DNA from: Pempheris klunzingeri
Taxonomy: Eukaryota; Chordata; Actinopteri; Acropomatiformes; Pempheridae
Reading direction: 5' to 3'
DNA: 64,000 nucleotides
Assembly: GCF_042242105.1 (NCBI RefSeq)
Contig: NC_092013.1
Span: forward strand, 11,649,618-11,713,617
In this document: one piece after another, positions 1 to 13,900 of the stretch
How the letters are laid out: each line of letters starts with the position of its first letter
Numbering within the stretch: position 1 is the first letter of the stretch
The notes under the pieces: model-generated
Told to the model about the DNA's origin: nothing
Databases searched by the model: none
The model's input: only the letters and a program-made list of their open reading frames with translations
Position numbers and translations under genes: made by a program

Positions 1-960
1 CGCTGATAATCACAAATCTTACAATGTCCCAACTGTGTGTGTCCGTGTTTAAGAGCCTGCTGTCTGGGTCCCGCTGGCTGGCTCTTTACGCCATGCTAAG
101 CTAACGTTACCCCACCACCGTCGTGTTCAGCCAGAACAAAGAGCAGCCAGAGAGCCGCTCTCCAGGAACATCCAACAACTTTGTTGCTCTCAGGCAGCCC
201 AGCCAGCAATAAGTTAGCTACCGCCGCTAACAGCTAGCCACAGCGGCTCTGCTCGGGATTAGCGCTGCCTAGCCGTCCACCGTCTCACCTGATAATGTAC
301 TTTGTTAAACGCAAATGAGTCGCTGGGCTCCAGGTAGCTAACATTTATGTTATTCGCTGGCTCCGGTGGCTAGCTTTAGCTTCGCGGCTAACGCGGAGGA
401 CAATCGAAGTTAACCTCACGGTTGTTGTCGATCGCTAACGTTCACTAACTATTAACACTGAGCGGCTAAGCTCGCTAGCCAACTGTGCCGTTCACCGTTC
501 ACAAACTCCCCGGTGACTTTCCTCACAGAAAGCCGGTTAACGGAGTGTGCACTGGCGCCGGGCCTCGTCTGTGTCCGTATCCACGTTTGTAACATCTGAT
601 AATGGAAAAGCTGGGTAACGTTACCATCGCCGAGCTGCGTCCGTCCGGTGCACTCGGCGCTGGTTGTTGTCCTCCTCACAGATTGAACAACCCAACTCTC
701 GATCCGAGCCCAGACCCCGCTGCTCTCATTGGACCGGGACTGAGCGGCAGCCGGGCTCTCATTGGCGGAGAGGCTGAACAACAGGCAGCAGGATGGACCG
801 TCCGTCCGTCCACCCACCGAGGCCACATGGAACAATAACCGAGCGGAGGCTGCACACCGGCAGAGCGGGACGACTGGCCCCGGGAGTCTGACCCCGGTGT
901 CCCAGAAAGCCCCGCGTCCGCCATGTGTCAGCTGGTCTGCGGTAATCTGATAAAAAGGCA
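1..960 (-). promoter_or_regulatory. CpG-rich promoter / 5' UTR block of an unidentified gene
   Basis: This block is rich in CG dinucleotides and in GCTAGC, GCTAAC and GTTAGC words, unlike the AT-rich sequence after 960. On the minus strand a consensus splice donor (CAG then GTGAGACG, exon edge at 289) suggests a noncoding first exon transcribed leftwards, out of the window. The short open frames here, on both strands, match no protein I recognise. In human the gene next to MED20 on this side is USP49, so this could be the usp49 promoter. That identity is a synteny guess only. Confidence 0.35.
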
Positions 961-961
961 T

Positions 962-2229
962 TTGGGAATGTGCTGCTTTAACTTGAGCTCAGTATTAGCT
1001 GGATCTGGTGCTGTCTGCTGTCATGTGGAGGGACTTCTAAATCCATGACTTTGGGCCTTTGTCACGGCAAAATGATTGTGATGCAAGTTAACACACAAAA
1101 ACTGGTGCCTGTTATAGTTTTTATAATACTCATTTTAATACCCCTTTCTGCAGTCATCGTGAGAATGAGACACATTTTTGCAAATCCGTAAATAAACTTT
1201 CAGACCTATTATTTAATGTTTAGACGCATTATGTACGCCGCTGTTTAAAATTCATGTATTCATACCTTTCATCCCTACAAATCCTCTCAGGCTGTGTCAA
1301 ATACACTGCACTCACAATTTGAACAAGTTTTCAGATCCTTTCTTTCCTTTGAAATAGCAATAACACAATGCAAACATCCTCTGTTACACGTAAAAGTACT
1401 AAAAAATAAAAAAGTGTTCATTGTGCAGAATGGCCCTTTTTTTAGTTTTCTATATCACATGAGTGGAACATTATTGCTGATGCATTAAATGAAAGCAGGT
1501 GTATGTGGCCGAGCACAGACGAGGCTTTCTTTTTCATGGAAAACAAGTTAACAGCAGGAGAAGCACTGGTGTAAATAATGTAATGAATATTGGCTGAGTT
1601 CCATTTAGCTGTTGTCACGGTTTACTGGGACAAGGAGACATTATTAGTGTTTCTCTTCTGTAAGAGTAAACATGTCTGCTGTGGTGTTCATGCTTGTCAG
1701 CTTAAAGTGAAAATGGGAAAGTGAAATTCCTTATTCATGTGACCTGTATTTTATCGCTACGAGATCCTCAGGTCTCTGTTCAGATGCACAGTCGTGCTTG
1801 TGCTTGCTTCAATAAGGTTTTTCCCATTCAAAACTTTGTTAACTACTTATTTAATAAGATAAACTAGTAGATAAACAACCTTTAACTTTGTGTAATTTTC
1901 CTCTCAGCTAAAATGTGCCTACATCTATAGAGGTTACAGCCCCACTATGAGGGAATTTGACGAATGTGTGTATGATTATAAAAAGGAACATTGCAGGAGA
2001 AATGGTCAGAAAAACAGAGACTCTGGCTACTGTTCTCCACTAAGTCTCTTTAATACAAGATGGTTTCAGCAAATAGGAAGGTGTGATGCAATGTTGAGGC
2101 TCCAGAAATGGAAATAAAACCCCCAGGCTTTCAAAAATGCCTGAATATCATGCTGATCCACAGGACCAGAATTAAAGCAACGTCAATACAAAACATAAAA
2201 AAATAAATCTCTCCATCGCCACCGACAAC
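962..2229. other. Intergenic, no gene seen
   Basis: AT-rich sequence between the CpG block and the med20 stop codon. The only open frame (1294-1488, +) is low-complexity and resembles nothing known to me. The right-hand part should hold the med20 3' UTR, which is transcribed leftwards, but I could not fix a polyadenylation site. Confidence 0.5.
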
Positions 2230-4597
2230 TCAGCGCACATTACTTCCTGGGATTTGCTGTTTCCGAAGCTTGTTGAACAACTCCAGGTACTGAGTCATGG
2301 TGTCAACGCAGTCCGCTGGTGCAAACAGTCCTTCAGGCTTGGCGGCAAACACAGACGGCAATTCGGGGACGTTGGAGCCCAGAAAGGACTGCATGAACTC
2401 TTTAATGAGGTTCCAGCAGTCCCCTGGAACCACGCAGGGACAGTACTCCACCTGAGGGGACGCACCAAAAGTTAGCCACAGTGGGGGGAAAAAAATATAA
2501 CAATAATATATCAATAATATTCATTGAACTACGTACCTCTACTGATATCCCTCTGGCGCTGGAGCTCATTGTAACGGTACCAACTTTTATCAAGAAGTCA
2601 CAGTAGCGGTATCTAGAGCCACGACACTCCACCTTGTGCCCCTTGGCGTTTTGGAAGTGACTTTTTAACTTCACCATGAGAACGTCAAAGTTGGCATCGG
2701 CTATCAGGCAGGGTCCGCCCTCGAACAGAGCCATGCAGCTCAGGGGAGTTTCAGAGTTGTGCATCACATACAAGAGCTTGGAGGGCTGACCTGTAACAGA
2801 CGGGCAAGGGTGGCTGTCAGACGTTTATTCACCAAAGTACTGTGCTTGTGCACAGTCCTGAAGCATGGGCATGTAAAGAACAATACTAACTTTGTAAGAT
2901 ACTTTACATTTATCTGATGGTCAGTGTAGTTACTTGTCACAGGATAAAGCTTTCCACGTGAGAATACAAAAAAAAAAAAACTAGTAAAATATTATTAATT
3001 GTTATGGTATCAATTAGTCAGCAGCATAACTGAGTGTGAAGAAGGGCTGGAACTAATGATTATTTTCATTGCTCATTTATCTGTCGATTATTTCCTCCAT
3101 TAATCAATTAACTGTTTGGTCGGAAATGGAAATGTCCGAAATGTCAGAAAATGGTGAAAAATGTTGATCAGTGTTTCCCAAAGTCCGAGGTGAGGTCCTC
3201 AAGTGTCTTGTTTTGTCCAAAACTCAAATATATTCAGTTTACTGTCATGGAGGAATAAAGAAAATAGAAAACATTCACATTTAAGAAGCTGGAATCCGAG
3301 AATTTTGACTCGTTTTCTTTGAAAATTACTAAAACCAATTAATTAATTATCAAAATTGTTGGCCATTAATTTAATAGTTGACCACTGATCAACCAATGAA
3401 TCATTGCAGCTCTAGTATGTAGCATGTTTGGAGTGCTTGCAATATCCTGTGCAATACACACATATAGTATATTTTATATTTTTATGTTTCCATTTATCTT
3501 TACATTTGTTACATCCCTTGTTTTTGTGCTAAATCTGTTACTGACATTTTGTCTCTGCACCTTTTCTGTCTCCTCTGTGGCTGTAACAAGTGAATTTCTG
3601 AAATGTAACAATTCGTCGGAAACTTTCCTACACGCATATAAACACTTGATTTACAAAAAGCAAACAGTTTTGAATGCAGGATCTTCATGTTTTAAAGATT
3701 ATCATCTCATATCTGGTTTTGATTCCAGTCCTTTTTTTTTTTTTTTTTAATTTAAACGCAAAGGTCAGTTGACTTTTGTAACACTGCAACACTCAAAACA
3801 TTTGTGTGGCATTTTCTGTGGCTCTGGGAGGAGGCTTCCTGAAGAGAAAATAACCCTGGTGACAACGATGCCCATCTCGGCTTGGGCTTCACACACTGCA
3901 TCACACACTGAGGACATGGACTAAAAGATGGCAGACTTTATTAGGCAGGGACGGTCTAAAGAATGTGGCTTGTGGGAAACAGGATTCTGTGACTATGGAG
4001 CAATGCATTTATCGACCATTTTAAAATCACCATCTTATATGTGCCCTGACCTTATGGAGGAATATCCCCCATCGGTGAGGGTGATGCCACTGTGATATAA
4101 AGATTTACTGTCTCATCAGAACCTCAAGGTTGATGCTCAGTGGAAGAGTAGAGAGGTAAATGTTACCGGTGACATTTCCTGTTGCATGGTACGTCTCACA
4201 GTCCACACAGAAGCTGCCCTGCTTCACAGCACCCAGCTGCTCCAGCTTCTTGTGCAGGATATCCACCGTCTGCTGCACGCTCTTCCCCTCAGCCACGGGC
4301 ACCTGGCACACACTGACAGCACGGACAAAACACCGCATCACGTTATGAGAACAGCAGCGTTTTCTTCAGGGAAGCCAAGCAGCATTTGGTTTTTAATCAC
4401 TCTGGACTTGAAACACCGTGTGAATGAAACTGAGCGATGCTGTGACGGCAAGAGACGAGAGAACAAAAACACGAGCTGTGGTTTAAGCGAGATGCTGAAG
4501 ACGAAAGCTGCGTGAAGGAAATACAGTTAAAAACATTATCGCATTTTGAATTATAGCTAAAAATCATAAAGCAATCATCTCACCAAGAGACCCCCAT
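2230..4597 (-). CDS. med20: Mediator complex subunit 20 (Med20)
   Basis: Med20 is a head-module subunit of the Mediator complex, which links transcription factors to RNA polymerase II in the nucleus. Four coding exons on the minus strand join in frame: 4597-4584, 4312-4167, 2790-2537 and 2451-2230, giving 211 residues against about 212 in human. Family motifs are plain: [11 protein letters not shown] and FCVDCETYH in exon 2, [23 protein letters not shown] and SARGISVEV in exon 3, and [13 protein letters not shown] at the C-terminus. Exon 1 carries only 14 coding bases (MGVS plus two bases). The start was chosen because ATG-GGG-GTC matches the conserved N-terminus and is followed by a GTGAG donor. 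The gene is divergent from bysl, with 382 bp between start codons. A MITE-like repeat sits in the intron between exons 2 and 3. Confidence 0.96.
3043..3413. mobile_element. MITE-like interspersed repeat in a med20 intron
   Basis: The segment opens with AGGGCTGGAACTAATGATTA and closes with the roughly inverted TCATTGCAGCTCT. This is the pattern of a widespread teleost nonautonomous DNA element that I recognise by its terminal AGGGCTGCAACTAA and its inner GTCAGAAAATGGTGAAAAATG. It has no coding capacity. A target duplication is not clear, so the superfamily (hAT-like is my guess) is uncertain. Confidence 0.6.
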
Positions 4598-4979
4598 TGA
4601 TGTTTTGCCTCCAATGGTTTTCTTGGCTTTCGGCTGAAAACTTCCGGGTCAAAAGTGAGTCTTCCGGTTAAAGTTAAATGAGAATATTTAAGATTTTAAA
4701 CACGCGAGAGAAATGTATTTTTTTAAAAAAGATTCTGGGTATGAATATGACGTGTTTAACAACAGTTAACAAACCAAAACAGCTAATTAAGCATTTTCTA
4801 AATAAAATAAAAAAAGTTTCCATGCTACGTGACGCACTTACGTCACTTCCTCCTGTGATGGACGTCCGCACGTGTTGAACGAGTGACTGTTTACAGTTCT
4901 GGTTAAATCTGAATTTAAGGCAGCACATGCGGACAGTAAATACAAATATTGTTGCTACGTTTTACGTCAAACTGCAGCG
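4598..4979. promoter_or_regulatory. Bidirectional promoter between med20 and bysl
   Basis: The two start codons face away from each other across 382 bp. Near med20 there are two ETS-type CTTCCGG sites (about 4640 and 4661). In the middle, at 4827-4853, TACGTGACG and TTACGTCACTTCC give CRE/ATF-like and ETS-like sites. A perfect E-box CACGTG lies at 4869-4874, nearer bysl. An E-box would suit MYC control of a ribosome-assembly gene, but that is inference. No TATA box stands out, as is usual for housekeeping promoters. Confidence 0.7.
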
Positions 4980-7900
4980 ATGCCGAAAGTGAAGAAGTCC
5001 AAAGGAGGAGGAGGAGGAGGAGGAGGAGCGGGGCCGTTGGCCGACCAGATCCTGCAGGCGGACACGGTGCGAGCCCGAGGCCGGGTGAAGAGCAGGGACA
5101 GCCGGGTAGAAGACGAAGACACGTACGTAGACGAGCGTCTGTCGCGGAAGATCTTACAGCAGGCCCGGATTCAACAAGAGGAGCTTCAGACCGAGTATGG
5201 CCTGGCACCAGAGAAGAAGAAGGCACCAGTCACTGTCCTCGGAGGTATGTCAACCCAGATGTGGACTGTGGATACCATGAGCTGCGTCCACGCCACTGGA
5301 AATCAGTCTGAAATCATGTCAGATACATTAAATTGGCAGATATCTGAATAGGTGGTGTAGCACGGCTAGTCACACCAGTGCCTATAAGGTATTATGGAGG
5401 AAAGGTCTCACTGTTATGAGTGATTTATTGTTTTGTATTAATCATGTGTTATTAACTAAAAACTGCAGGGAATATGTGAAAGGAAGTGGAGTTTGGGACA
5501 GTAAAGTAGTAAATCAGGAATATTTGACCACAGACAACCACTGAAGTGTACATGTTGAATATGTTTGATAGTGTAAAGCATTGACTCCCAAGGGATAAAG
5601 TACACAGCAGCTGAGCTATTTTGACAAAATGGTAAAGAAAAATATTTCTCCATATCAAGTTTGCTGTGACACCTGACCTCTGTTGAGATTGAGAGTGAGG
5701 TTGACGGTTGAAATACTAAAAGTGATGGATAAATGGTTGAAACGTCCAGCTTCAGCCTCACCAGGTGGTACTTGTACAAATACTAAACTTGACCAAACCA
5801 ACGTCAACACTGACAGTTTAATAGTAGAGAGAAATTAATGTGTCAGTATCTCCTTCTACAAAACGAATAGTATGAAATAGCATCCAGTGTAAAATCAATT
5901 CAAATGAACACACATGGACGGGTGGTGTTGATGAGTGGGTATTTGAGCTCATTTAATAGGGCCGTGGGGGCGCGTCAGAAAAAAAAAGATCCCTCAGATG
6001 ACCGTCTCAAACATGGTAAATCGCTTGATTTTGTATTTTTAATACTGGAGATCCAGTGTGACTAATCTGAGTGCCCGTCTTAATCTTGTGTTTACGTTAC
6101 ATTTTATTCTTGAATTAAATTTTAGGGTCTGGCGCTCAGGATGCAGACTCCGATGAGGAGTGGCCAGCACTGGGAGAAGCAGGGGCTGGTGGCGGCGACG
6201 CTGAGTACGACACCGAAGTCGTCGTCGACCCTGACGACGAGAGGGCCATGCAGATGTTCATGAATAAGAACCCTCCAGTGAGGCAAGATGCAACATAATC
6301 CCAACTTTATTTTGAAGCCTGCTGTAGAGATCGAACTAGAGTGATGCACGCCGTGAGCTCAGTTTCCACTTTACATGCTTAGCTGTGTTTCCTCTTCGTG
6401 TCCTCTGTAGACGGACGTTAGCGGACATTATCATGGAGAAGATTACAGAGAAGCAGACTGAGGTGGGAACGGTGATGTCGGAGGTGTCCGGGTGTCCCAT
6501 GCCCCAACTGGACCCGAGGATAATAGAGGTGTACAGAGGTGTCGGTAAGGTGAGTAATGTCAGCTGTTTTAGAGTCCATGCACAACACCTACAGTATGTA
6601 CAGACAGGCGATTAAAAAAACACCTAAATCATATCCTGTGGCCTTCACACTTAAGATCTAATTCCAGATGATGAGCCGGAAGAGATTTTAAAACAACGAG
6701 TGCCCTCAATACCATCAGCAAAACAACAAATGAGGGGAATATTTTTTGGAAAAACGCTGTTAATCCCTGTAGTACAGTTTCAGAGATGTGTATTTGTGAT
6801 GGACAGAAACCTCATTCAGTCACTTTATTATGGTTTTTTCCTTTAATCTGGTCCCATGTGTAGCCTGTTATACTGCTGGTATAAAGTATATAAAGACCCC
6901 ATTGGAAGTTTAACGTCATACACTTTAATCAGAGGGGAGTTCAAGTGACTTTTTGACAGTTTAATGCCAAAATGAAAACCAATCTCTGCAAAGTGCAGCG
7001 AATTGATGTCAGAAGTCGCATAATTAGTCCAATGACTAATGAGAGTAGTGGCCTAAATCCTTCCCTCTCTGCTAACCACTACTGAGGTGCCCTCAAGCAA
7101 AGCCCTTAACATTAGCTGCTTTGGTGGAGCTGCCCAGCGGTCAGCAGGTCAGGCTGCGGTCATCCTGGGCGGCTCCCAGGTGTGAATGTGTATAACTGTG
7201 TGAGTGTGGCTGGGGTCGGGAGTGCAGACAGCAGTTTCATGAAAGCTTAGGTCTCTGTATAAGTAGCGTCAGTGTACCAATATTCCTCAAAACAGTGTTC
7301 ATCATGTGTTTTGCACAATTCTACAAACGCACAGCCTGCCTCTTTAAGAGGCAATCTGGAGCACCTAAACAGTTCTGCAGTAAGTGTCCATTTAGTGCCT
7401 GATTGTTAATGTGACGGTCTCCTGGAGAGCAGTTAAATGATGGCTGTCATTTCTCTTCTTTCACCTCAGGTTCTGTCAAAATATCGCAGCGGTAAATTGC
7501 CAAAGGCTTTTAAAATAATCCCAGCGCTTTCGAACTGGGAACAGGTTCTCTATTTGACGGAGCCTGAGACCTGGAGTGCAGCTGCCATGTACCAAGCAAC
7601 AAGGTGAGTCCGCAGTTTGATTGGATGTGGCGTCACGCTGAGAGAGTTATTGCTCTGATCGCAGATGTTTCAACATGCTGTAATGAGAGTTTTTTTGTTT
7701 GTTTTTAACCTGCTTTGGTTATAGGATCTTCTCCTCCAATCTGAAAGAGCGAATGGCCCAGCGGTTTTACAACTTGGTGCTGCTGCCCCGAATACGGGAT
7801 GATATCGCAGAGTACAAGCGACTGAACTTTCACCTCTACAGCGCCCTGAAGAAGGCCCTGTTCAAACCAGGAGCGTGGTTTAAAGGTGAGGCACAGAGTT

Positions 7901-10900
7901 AAAGCTTTTTTTTTTTTTCATTTAACCAGGAAGTATCTTTTTAAGGATATCTAGCAACAATGATTAATTGATGAGTCCATCAACATAAAATGTAACTATT
8001 CAACTCATTTTTGGCCCCAGCTTCTAAAATGTGAGCATTTGCTGCTTTTGCATGCTGCTCTACATTATAATAAACTGGATATCTTTGGGTTTTGGACTGT
8101 AGCTGACATCACCATGAGCTCAGCAGTTTCCTACGACAGTGTATTAAGGCTATTGTAGGTTTAAAAAAAAGATACAGAGCCAGGGGAGCGGGATAGTAAT
8201 CTATAAAAACTCGGAATCCTTGAGATTAAAGTTGCAAAAAAAACTTAAATGTTCTTTGAGATTGTAAGGTCATAAATTAAATTGGATCAACCTCATGTGT
8301 TGTGTCTGCATTGGATGATCAAAATATACTTTGTAGCCTGATTTAGTCATAAGGAATTACTCCCAATTTCAGCCTAGAATAACAATATTATCATAAGCAT
8401 CTGGACTTTGGTGAGGTCGATCCAACCTTGCTAAGAGAAACGATGTGGTTCATTGACCGAAAAAAAACCAGCTGTGTTTTGTTTTTTTTTTACAAATTTT
8501 TCTTGTAAATTTAGAATTTAATTTCAGAGTTTCTTCTTGGAACATTACCCCTCTTGCACAGGTCCATAATTGTCCATTGTTATAGTTTCCTAATGTTTTA
8601 TAAACCAATAAACCGATTTTATAAAACAAATTATCTATTAATCCAGCAAGTGGTCTGCAGATAGTTAGTTACAGTCCTATTTGATATTAATCTCATGTCT
8701 GTTGAAGAGTAAAGAGCCATGTTTTTCTGTCCGCTCTGGTCGAAACTGTTTCACCTCCCATCACCCTCAGCGTCACTGCTGCTGCAGCTGCAAGATGAAA
8801 AATGTGTTGCAGATTCTCAGTGGTAGTTGCAGCACTTTCAGATTATCAAGTGTCATTCAGATTATCAGGATGATTCTGATTATATCCCACCTCCTCTATG
8901 ATGTAGAGGGAAAGATGAGAGTAAAATCAAAATAATCTATCAAAGTAAACTAGTTCCTGATAAGACTTTCTGTCAACAGTAGCCATCGTGGTAGGCATTA
9001 CTATTTACAGTTTGATTAAATGCTCAGTGGATGCTGGGCTAAGCTCCACTCACACACGTGACCCTTGAAAATAAAAAATGGGTGAAGTGAATGAATGTGC
9101 GGATTTAGGAGCTTGTTACAAAGAATAAAATACAAGCTTTCTGGGACGTGTCACGTCTCTAATTTCAGCACTAAATTTAGAAGATTTCTTTGAGGACTCA
9201 GACAGAGGATTAGTTTGTGTCCACAGGGTAAATAACAGCATTGGTTCTGGAAGCCCAGTAATTAACACACTCAAATTTAATTGGGTCAAATCATCCTTCA
9301 TTTATCTGGAAATTATTTTTTTCTTTAATCCTGTCAGTCCTGTGTTCAGAAACTGTCCCAGTTTGATGGGACTGTTATTATTTAACATCCCATGACCCAT
9401 ATTTTGAAAAGCATCAGTGAAGCACCACCACTAAGTGGCAGTGTTGCTCATAAATACACTGCACTGCTTTCTCCACACAGTATGAACGACAGAGCTAACT
9501 GACCACTAGCAGCTGCCATTTTCCATTGATTCTTTCATTATATCGTCCATTTAGTATACTGAAGTAATTAAATTCTACCGGCACTCCCATAAGTATCAGA
9601 CTTGACAGAGTGCTTTTGAATCTCAATATCTTATTGTAAGCAGAAGTAAATACCATAAAGGTTTATATAAGAGGGTCAGTCAGCTGATTTTAAATGTTAA
9701 TCAATTTCATATTTGAGATATCGTAATTACCACTTTCTGACAAGTAAATAGCATCCAAGTCCTAAGTATCAGAATTCCTTTAATAATTATTAATAATAAT
9801 TAATAAAATTGTATGACAGAGAAACTCCAAAATATTATACGTGGTGCATATTAAAGTACCTAAAAACTAAACAAACATGGGTGCTTCAAGTCGCTTAAGG
9901 TAATTAAAAGTCCTACAGTATGCAAAATGTACTTTTTAATGTATTTTTTATTTATTTTATTTGGTCAGCTGTGCAGCGGTTAAAGGTAACCACCTCATAG
10001 GGATATTCAGAAGGAATAGGCTTGGATCTGTCTTTATTGTTTCGAGTAGTATTGAACTAAGTTCTTTTGCAACATTTTTCCAGAATCTAGATATTAAAGG
10101 ACACAACCAGAAGCAATGATAATAAGTTCCCACCTCTTTTTTACACTTGATGCACATGGCATCAAGTGGCATGGAGACCTGGGGGTTAATCTTGTTCAAA
10201 AGGTAAGGGGTGCACTGAAGTCTGTGTAATATTCTATACTGGTTTTCTCTCAGTCTGTTACACAAAAATAATTTCTTTGCATATTCAAAAGCATCGCACC
10301 ACCTGCTGTAATCCAAGTCAATCCCGAGATCTTTTTCCCACAGTTCTTTAGCTCTGGTGTCTCTGACACTGTCACAAGAAAACAATTTCCCATAAAAAAG
10401 AGAAATAAACTTTTTGTTAAGTACAGATAAGCTAAAGTCTAATAGAAAGCTTTCAATCGAATTTTTAATTGGTCGATCCAATGGGAGCGAGCATAAGGAC
10501 TTCACAAAATGGCTTGAAGAAAATCAAAGAATTGGCAGTGTGGGATCTTGTATTTAATTTGAAGTTGTGAGAATGGCATGACATTTCCATTGTCAAATAA
10601 GTCAGCCACAAATCTCAATCCCCTTGAATACCAATCATTAAAGATGCTTGGCCCCACACCAGGGGGGAAAGCTTTACTTTGAATTAATGGCTGTAATGCT
10701 AATGAGAAACCTTGTCGGCCAGCATGTTTGGTAATATCTCGCCAAATTTTGAGAGTAGTTTTAAGAATGAAATTATTTTCAACTTCTCCTGGGAGCTCAT
10801 TTAAGTTCATTGATAGCAGACTTAGAGGGGAGCAAGGGGTGCAGCACCAGGCATCCACATGGGGTTCTTTTGGGTTAAGAAAATGTTTAAGCCAACTATA

Positions 10901-13900
10901 TACTATTCTGGCATGGCAAACCCAGTTGTAATAAAAAAAAATTGGGGAACGCTTGACCTCCCCTGTTTACAGGCAGCTGTAGAGTCTTCATTTTTAGTCG
11001 TGGTCTCTTTCCATGCCACAGAAACCTAGAGATAGATCTTTGGATATCTGAGATAGCTAACCTATTAATCCTAAGTGGTAACATTTGTATCGGATATAAA
11101 ATTCTAGGAAGAACATTCATTTTAATTAAGCTGATCCTACCCATCCACGACAAAGGGAGATCAAACCACCTATTTAAATCATTCTTAATTGATTTTAAAG
11201 TTGTTATGAAATTTAGTTTATATAGATCTTTAATTACGGCAGATACTCTAATCCCCAGGTAAATAAAACCAGAAAGTGACCACTTGAAGGGAAAATCAAC
11301 CAGGGTGGTATGGTCTCCAAAGTTGCCAAGAGGCAGAGCCTCTGATTTCTCAAAATTAATTTTATATCCTGAAATCTCACCAAATTGATTAATGATTGAT
11401 ATTAAATTAGGTATGGAATTCTCTGGGTTTGTGATAAACAGAAGAACGTCATCAGCATAGAGAGAAATTCTATGGTCAATGCTTCCTAAGGTGATACCGG
11501 GCAGACTGTGATGGCACCTAATGGTCTCTGCAAGTGCCAGGGCAAATAATAAAGGGGACAGGGGACATCCCTGGCGAGTACCTCTAGACAAGGGAAAGAT
11601 ATCGGACACTAAGCCATTTACCCGAATCCTTGCGGATGGAGGCGAATCCAATTTATAAAATCTGTACCCAGCCCAAATCTATGCAGTGTGTCAAATAGAT
11701 ACTCCCACTCCACGCGGTCAAATGGAGGTCACATTGGAGTGAGAGTATCTATTCTTTACAAAGCCAGTCTGATCCGGATCGACCAAGACAGGCAACACCA
11801 ACTCCAGTCTTCTAGCAAGTAACTTTGCAAGTATTTTGAAATCAGTTCCAAGCAAGCTAATTGGTCTGTAAGACGCACAATTATCTGTGGGTTTATCTTT
11901 TTTCAAAATTAAAGAAATGTGGGCCAGATTTAAAGTTGGTGGGAGATAGCCCCTATCAGCCGACTCAATAAACATGTTAGTCAGAGGTCCTACAACCAAG
12001 CTGGACATCTTTTTATAAAATTCAGGTCCAAACCCATTGGGGCCTGGAGCTTTCTCACTTGGCAGGGATTTAATGGTTTCCATGACCTCTTGTGCTGTAA
12101 TCGGTCTACACAGGTTGCGGCTATTTTCCTCAGACAAAGAGGGAAGGCCAACCCCATCGAAAAAACGCTTCCTTTTCGTTGATGTGTTTAGACACTCCGT
12201 TGTATATAGTTTTTGATAAAACTCTTTCATTATATTACAAATACGTTTGGTTTTAATATGTCGGGTACCTGTACTTTCTTTGAGAGATGATATTGTGGTA
12301 AGACCAGTTTGGCCTCTAGCCAGCCAGGCAAGTAGCCTGCCAGGTTTGTTACCAGTCGTGAATAATCGATGCTTGGCAAAAAAAATCGCAGATTCTGCTT
12401 TTTGAGTCAGCAAATGGTCTAGCGTAGATCGGGCGGCTTCCAGTTTTTTAAAAACTTCTCCTTGCTACTGTGAAAGAGATTATTGACCCCCTCATAAAGG
12501 CTTTTCCAGCTTCCCACAAGGTGGAAGCTGAAGTATCAGGTGTATCATTTTTGGAGATGTAAAGTTTCCATTCTGCTTCCAAGTATGACATAAAGGACGG
12601 ATTGCTAAATAGTAATGGATTCATGCGCCACTGTCTAGCCTGAGGGTCATAGTAAGGAGGCATGAGTTCAACCGTTACAGATGAGTGATCAGAGAGGGGA
12701 CATGTCTTGATAGAGCAAGTTTTGGTCCGAACAAGAGTTAATCTTGAAACAAAGATATAATCAATTCTTGAGAAAGAATGATGAGGGTGAGAGAAGAATG
12801 TAAAGTCTTTCTCTTGTGGATTAATGACTCTCCATGCATCTAGTAATCCAAGATCTGTACACAGTTCCGTTATAACATGAGAGATTTTGGAAAGAGGAAA
12901 GTTTTTAGCTGGTTTGTAGTCCAGGTCAGGAACCAAGCCACAATTGAAGTCACCTCCAAGTACAACATGGGAAGGACAAACTGCAGAAATTTCAGCCAAT
13001 AATCTGGAATAAAATGAGCTTTCATAGCTATTTGGAGCGTAAACACTTCCTATCAGAATTTGTTCACCATGTAGAAATCCAGTAATAATGACGAACCTTC
13101 CCTCCTTGTCCTGGACAATTTTATCAAGTGTGAATGGTAGGCGTTTGTGGATGAGTATTGCTACTCCTCTACTTTTTGAATTATATGAAGCAAAGAAGAC
13201 TTGGCCAACCCAGTCTCGTCTGAGCTTTATTTTAATGTATTTTTAACATTAATGTTTCCCTGTTGAGCCTACAGACCCCCAAACTAAAGACTGTAGTAGT
13301 AAGTAAGTAAGTAAGTAAAGACCGTCCTTTCTCTTTTTCTCCTGCCCCTTCAGTAAATGTGTGTGAAAACATGCTGTTGACACTTGGCTCCCTTTATGTT
13401 GTTATAAGGGGATCTGTTGATCATGTGACCTCCTCTAGCCCTTCAGCAGGTCGACTGCCCCCGCCCACCGAAAACCCCCCGAGTCCACCTCACTGTCCGC
13501 CAGTGTTTTTTCCTCACTAACTCCAGCACAAAGATGTCAAATGCAAGAGAGAAGCACGAGGGTTGTTCTGTTCTTCTAAAGCGAAGTGTTCAGACAGGAT
13601 GAAAACGGCTGCCGCAGTTTTTGAACATTAAACCATGTAAACCTCTTCTGATAGGACCTCCAAATATCCAAGTATGAACTTTAAAATGAGCAGAATATGG
13701 GACCTTTAAAGCCAAATTCAATGGACACAGTCTTTTGTAGTCAGTGCTAACAGCTAGCAGTGTTAATCACATAACCACCTTGACTTGTCCAATGACGTGA
13801 TGGGAATCTCTCCCATCGCTGCCCTTCATCCCATGAGATATGAACACTGCATAGTGGAGGATGCTATTCACTATCACTATAGGCGTGGGATCCAGTGTGG

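Noticed and set aside
452-961. 169-codon minus-strand frame in the CpG block
   Set aside because: Composition-driven open frame in GC-rich DNA. The protein has no recognisable motif, and two other frames are open over the same bases.
3424-3750. 108-codon plus-strand frame in the med20 intron
   Set aside because: Very hydrophobic, Phe/Ile/Cys-rich and ends in a T run. AT-rich noncoding DNA next to a MITE explains it.
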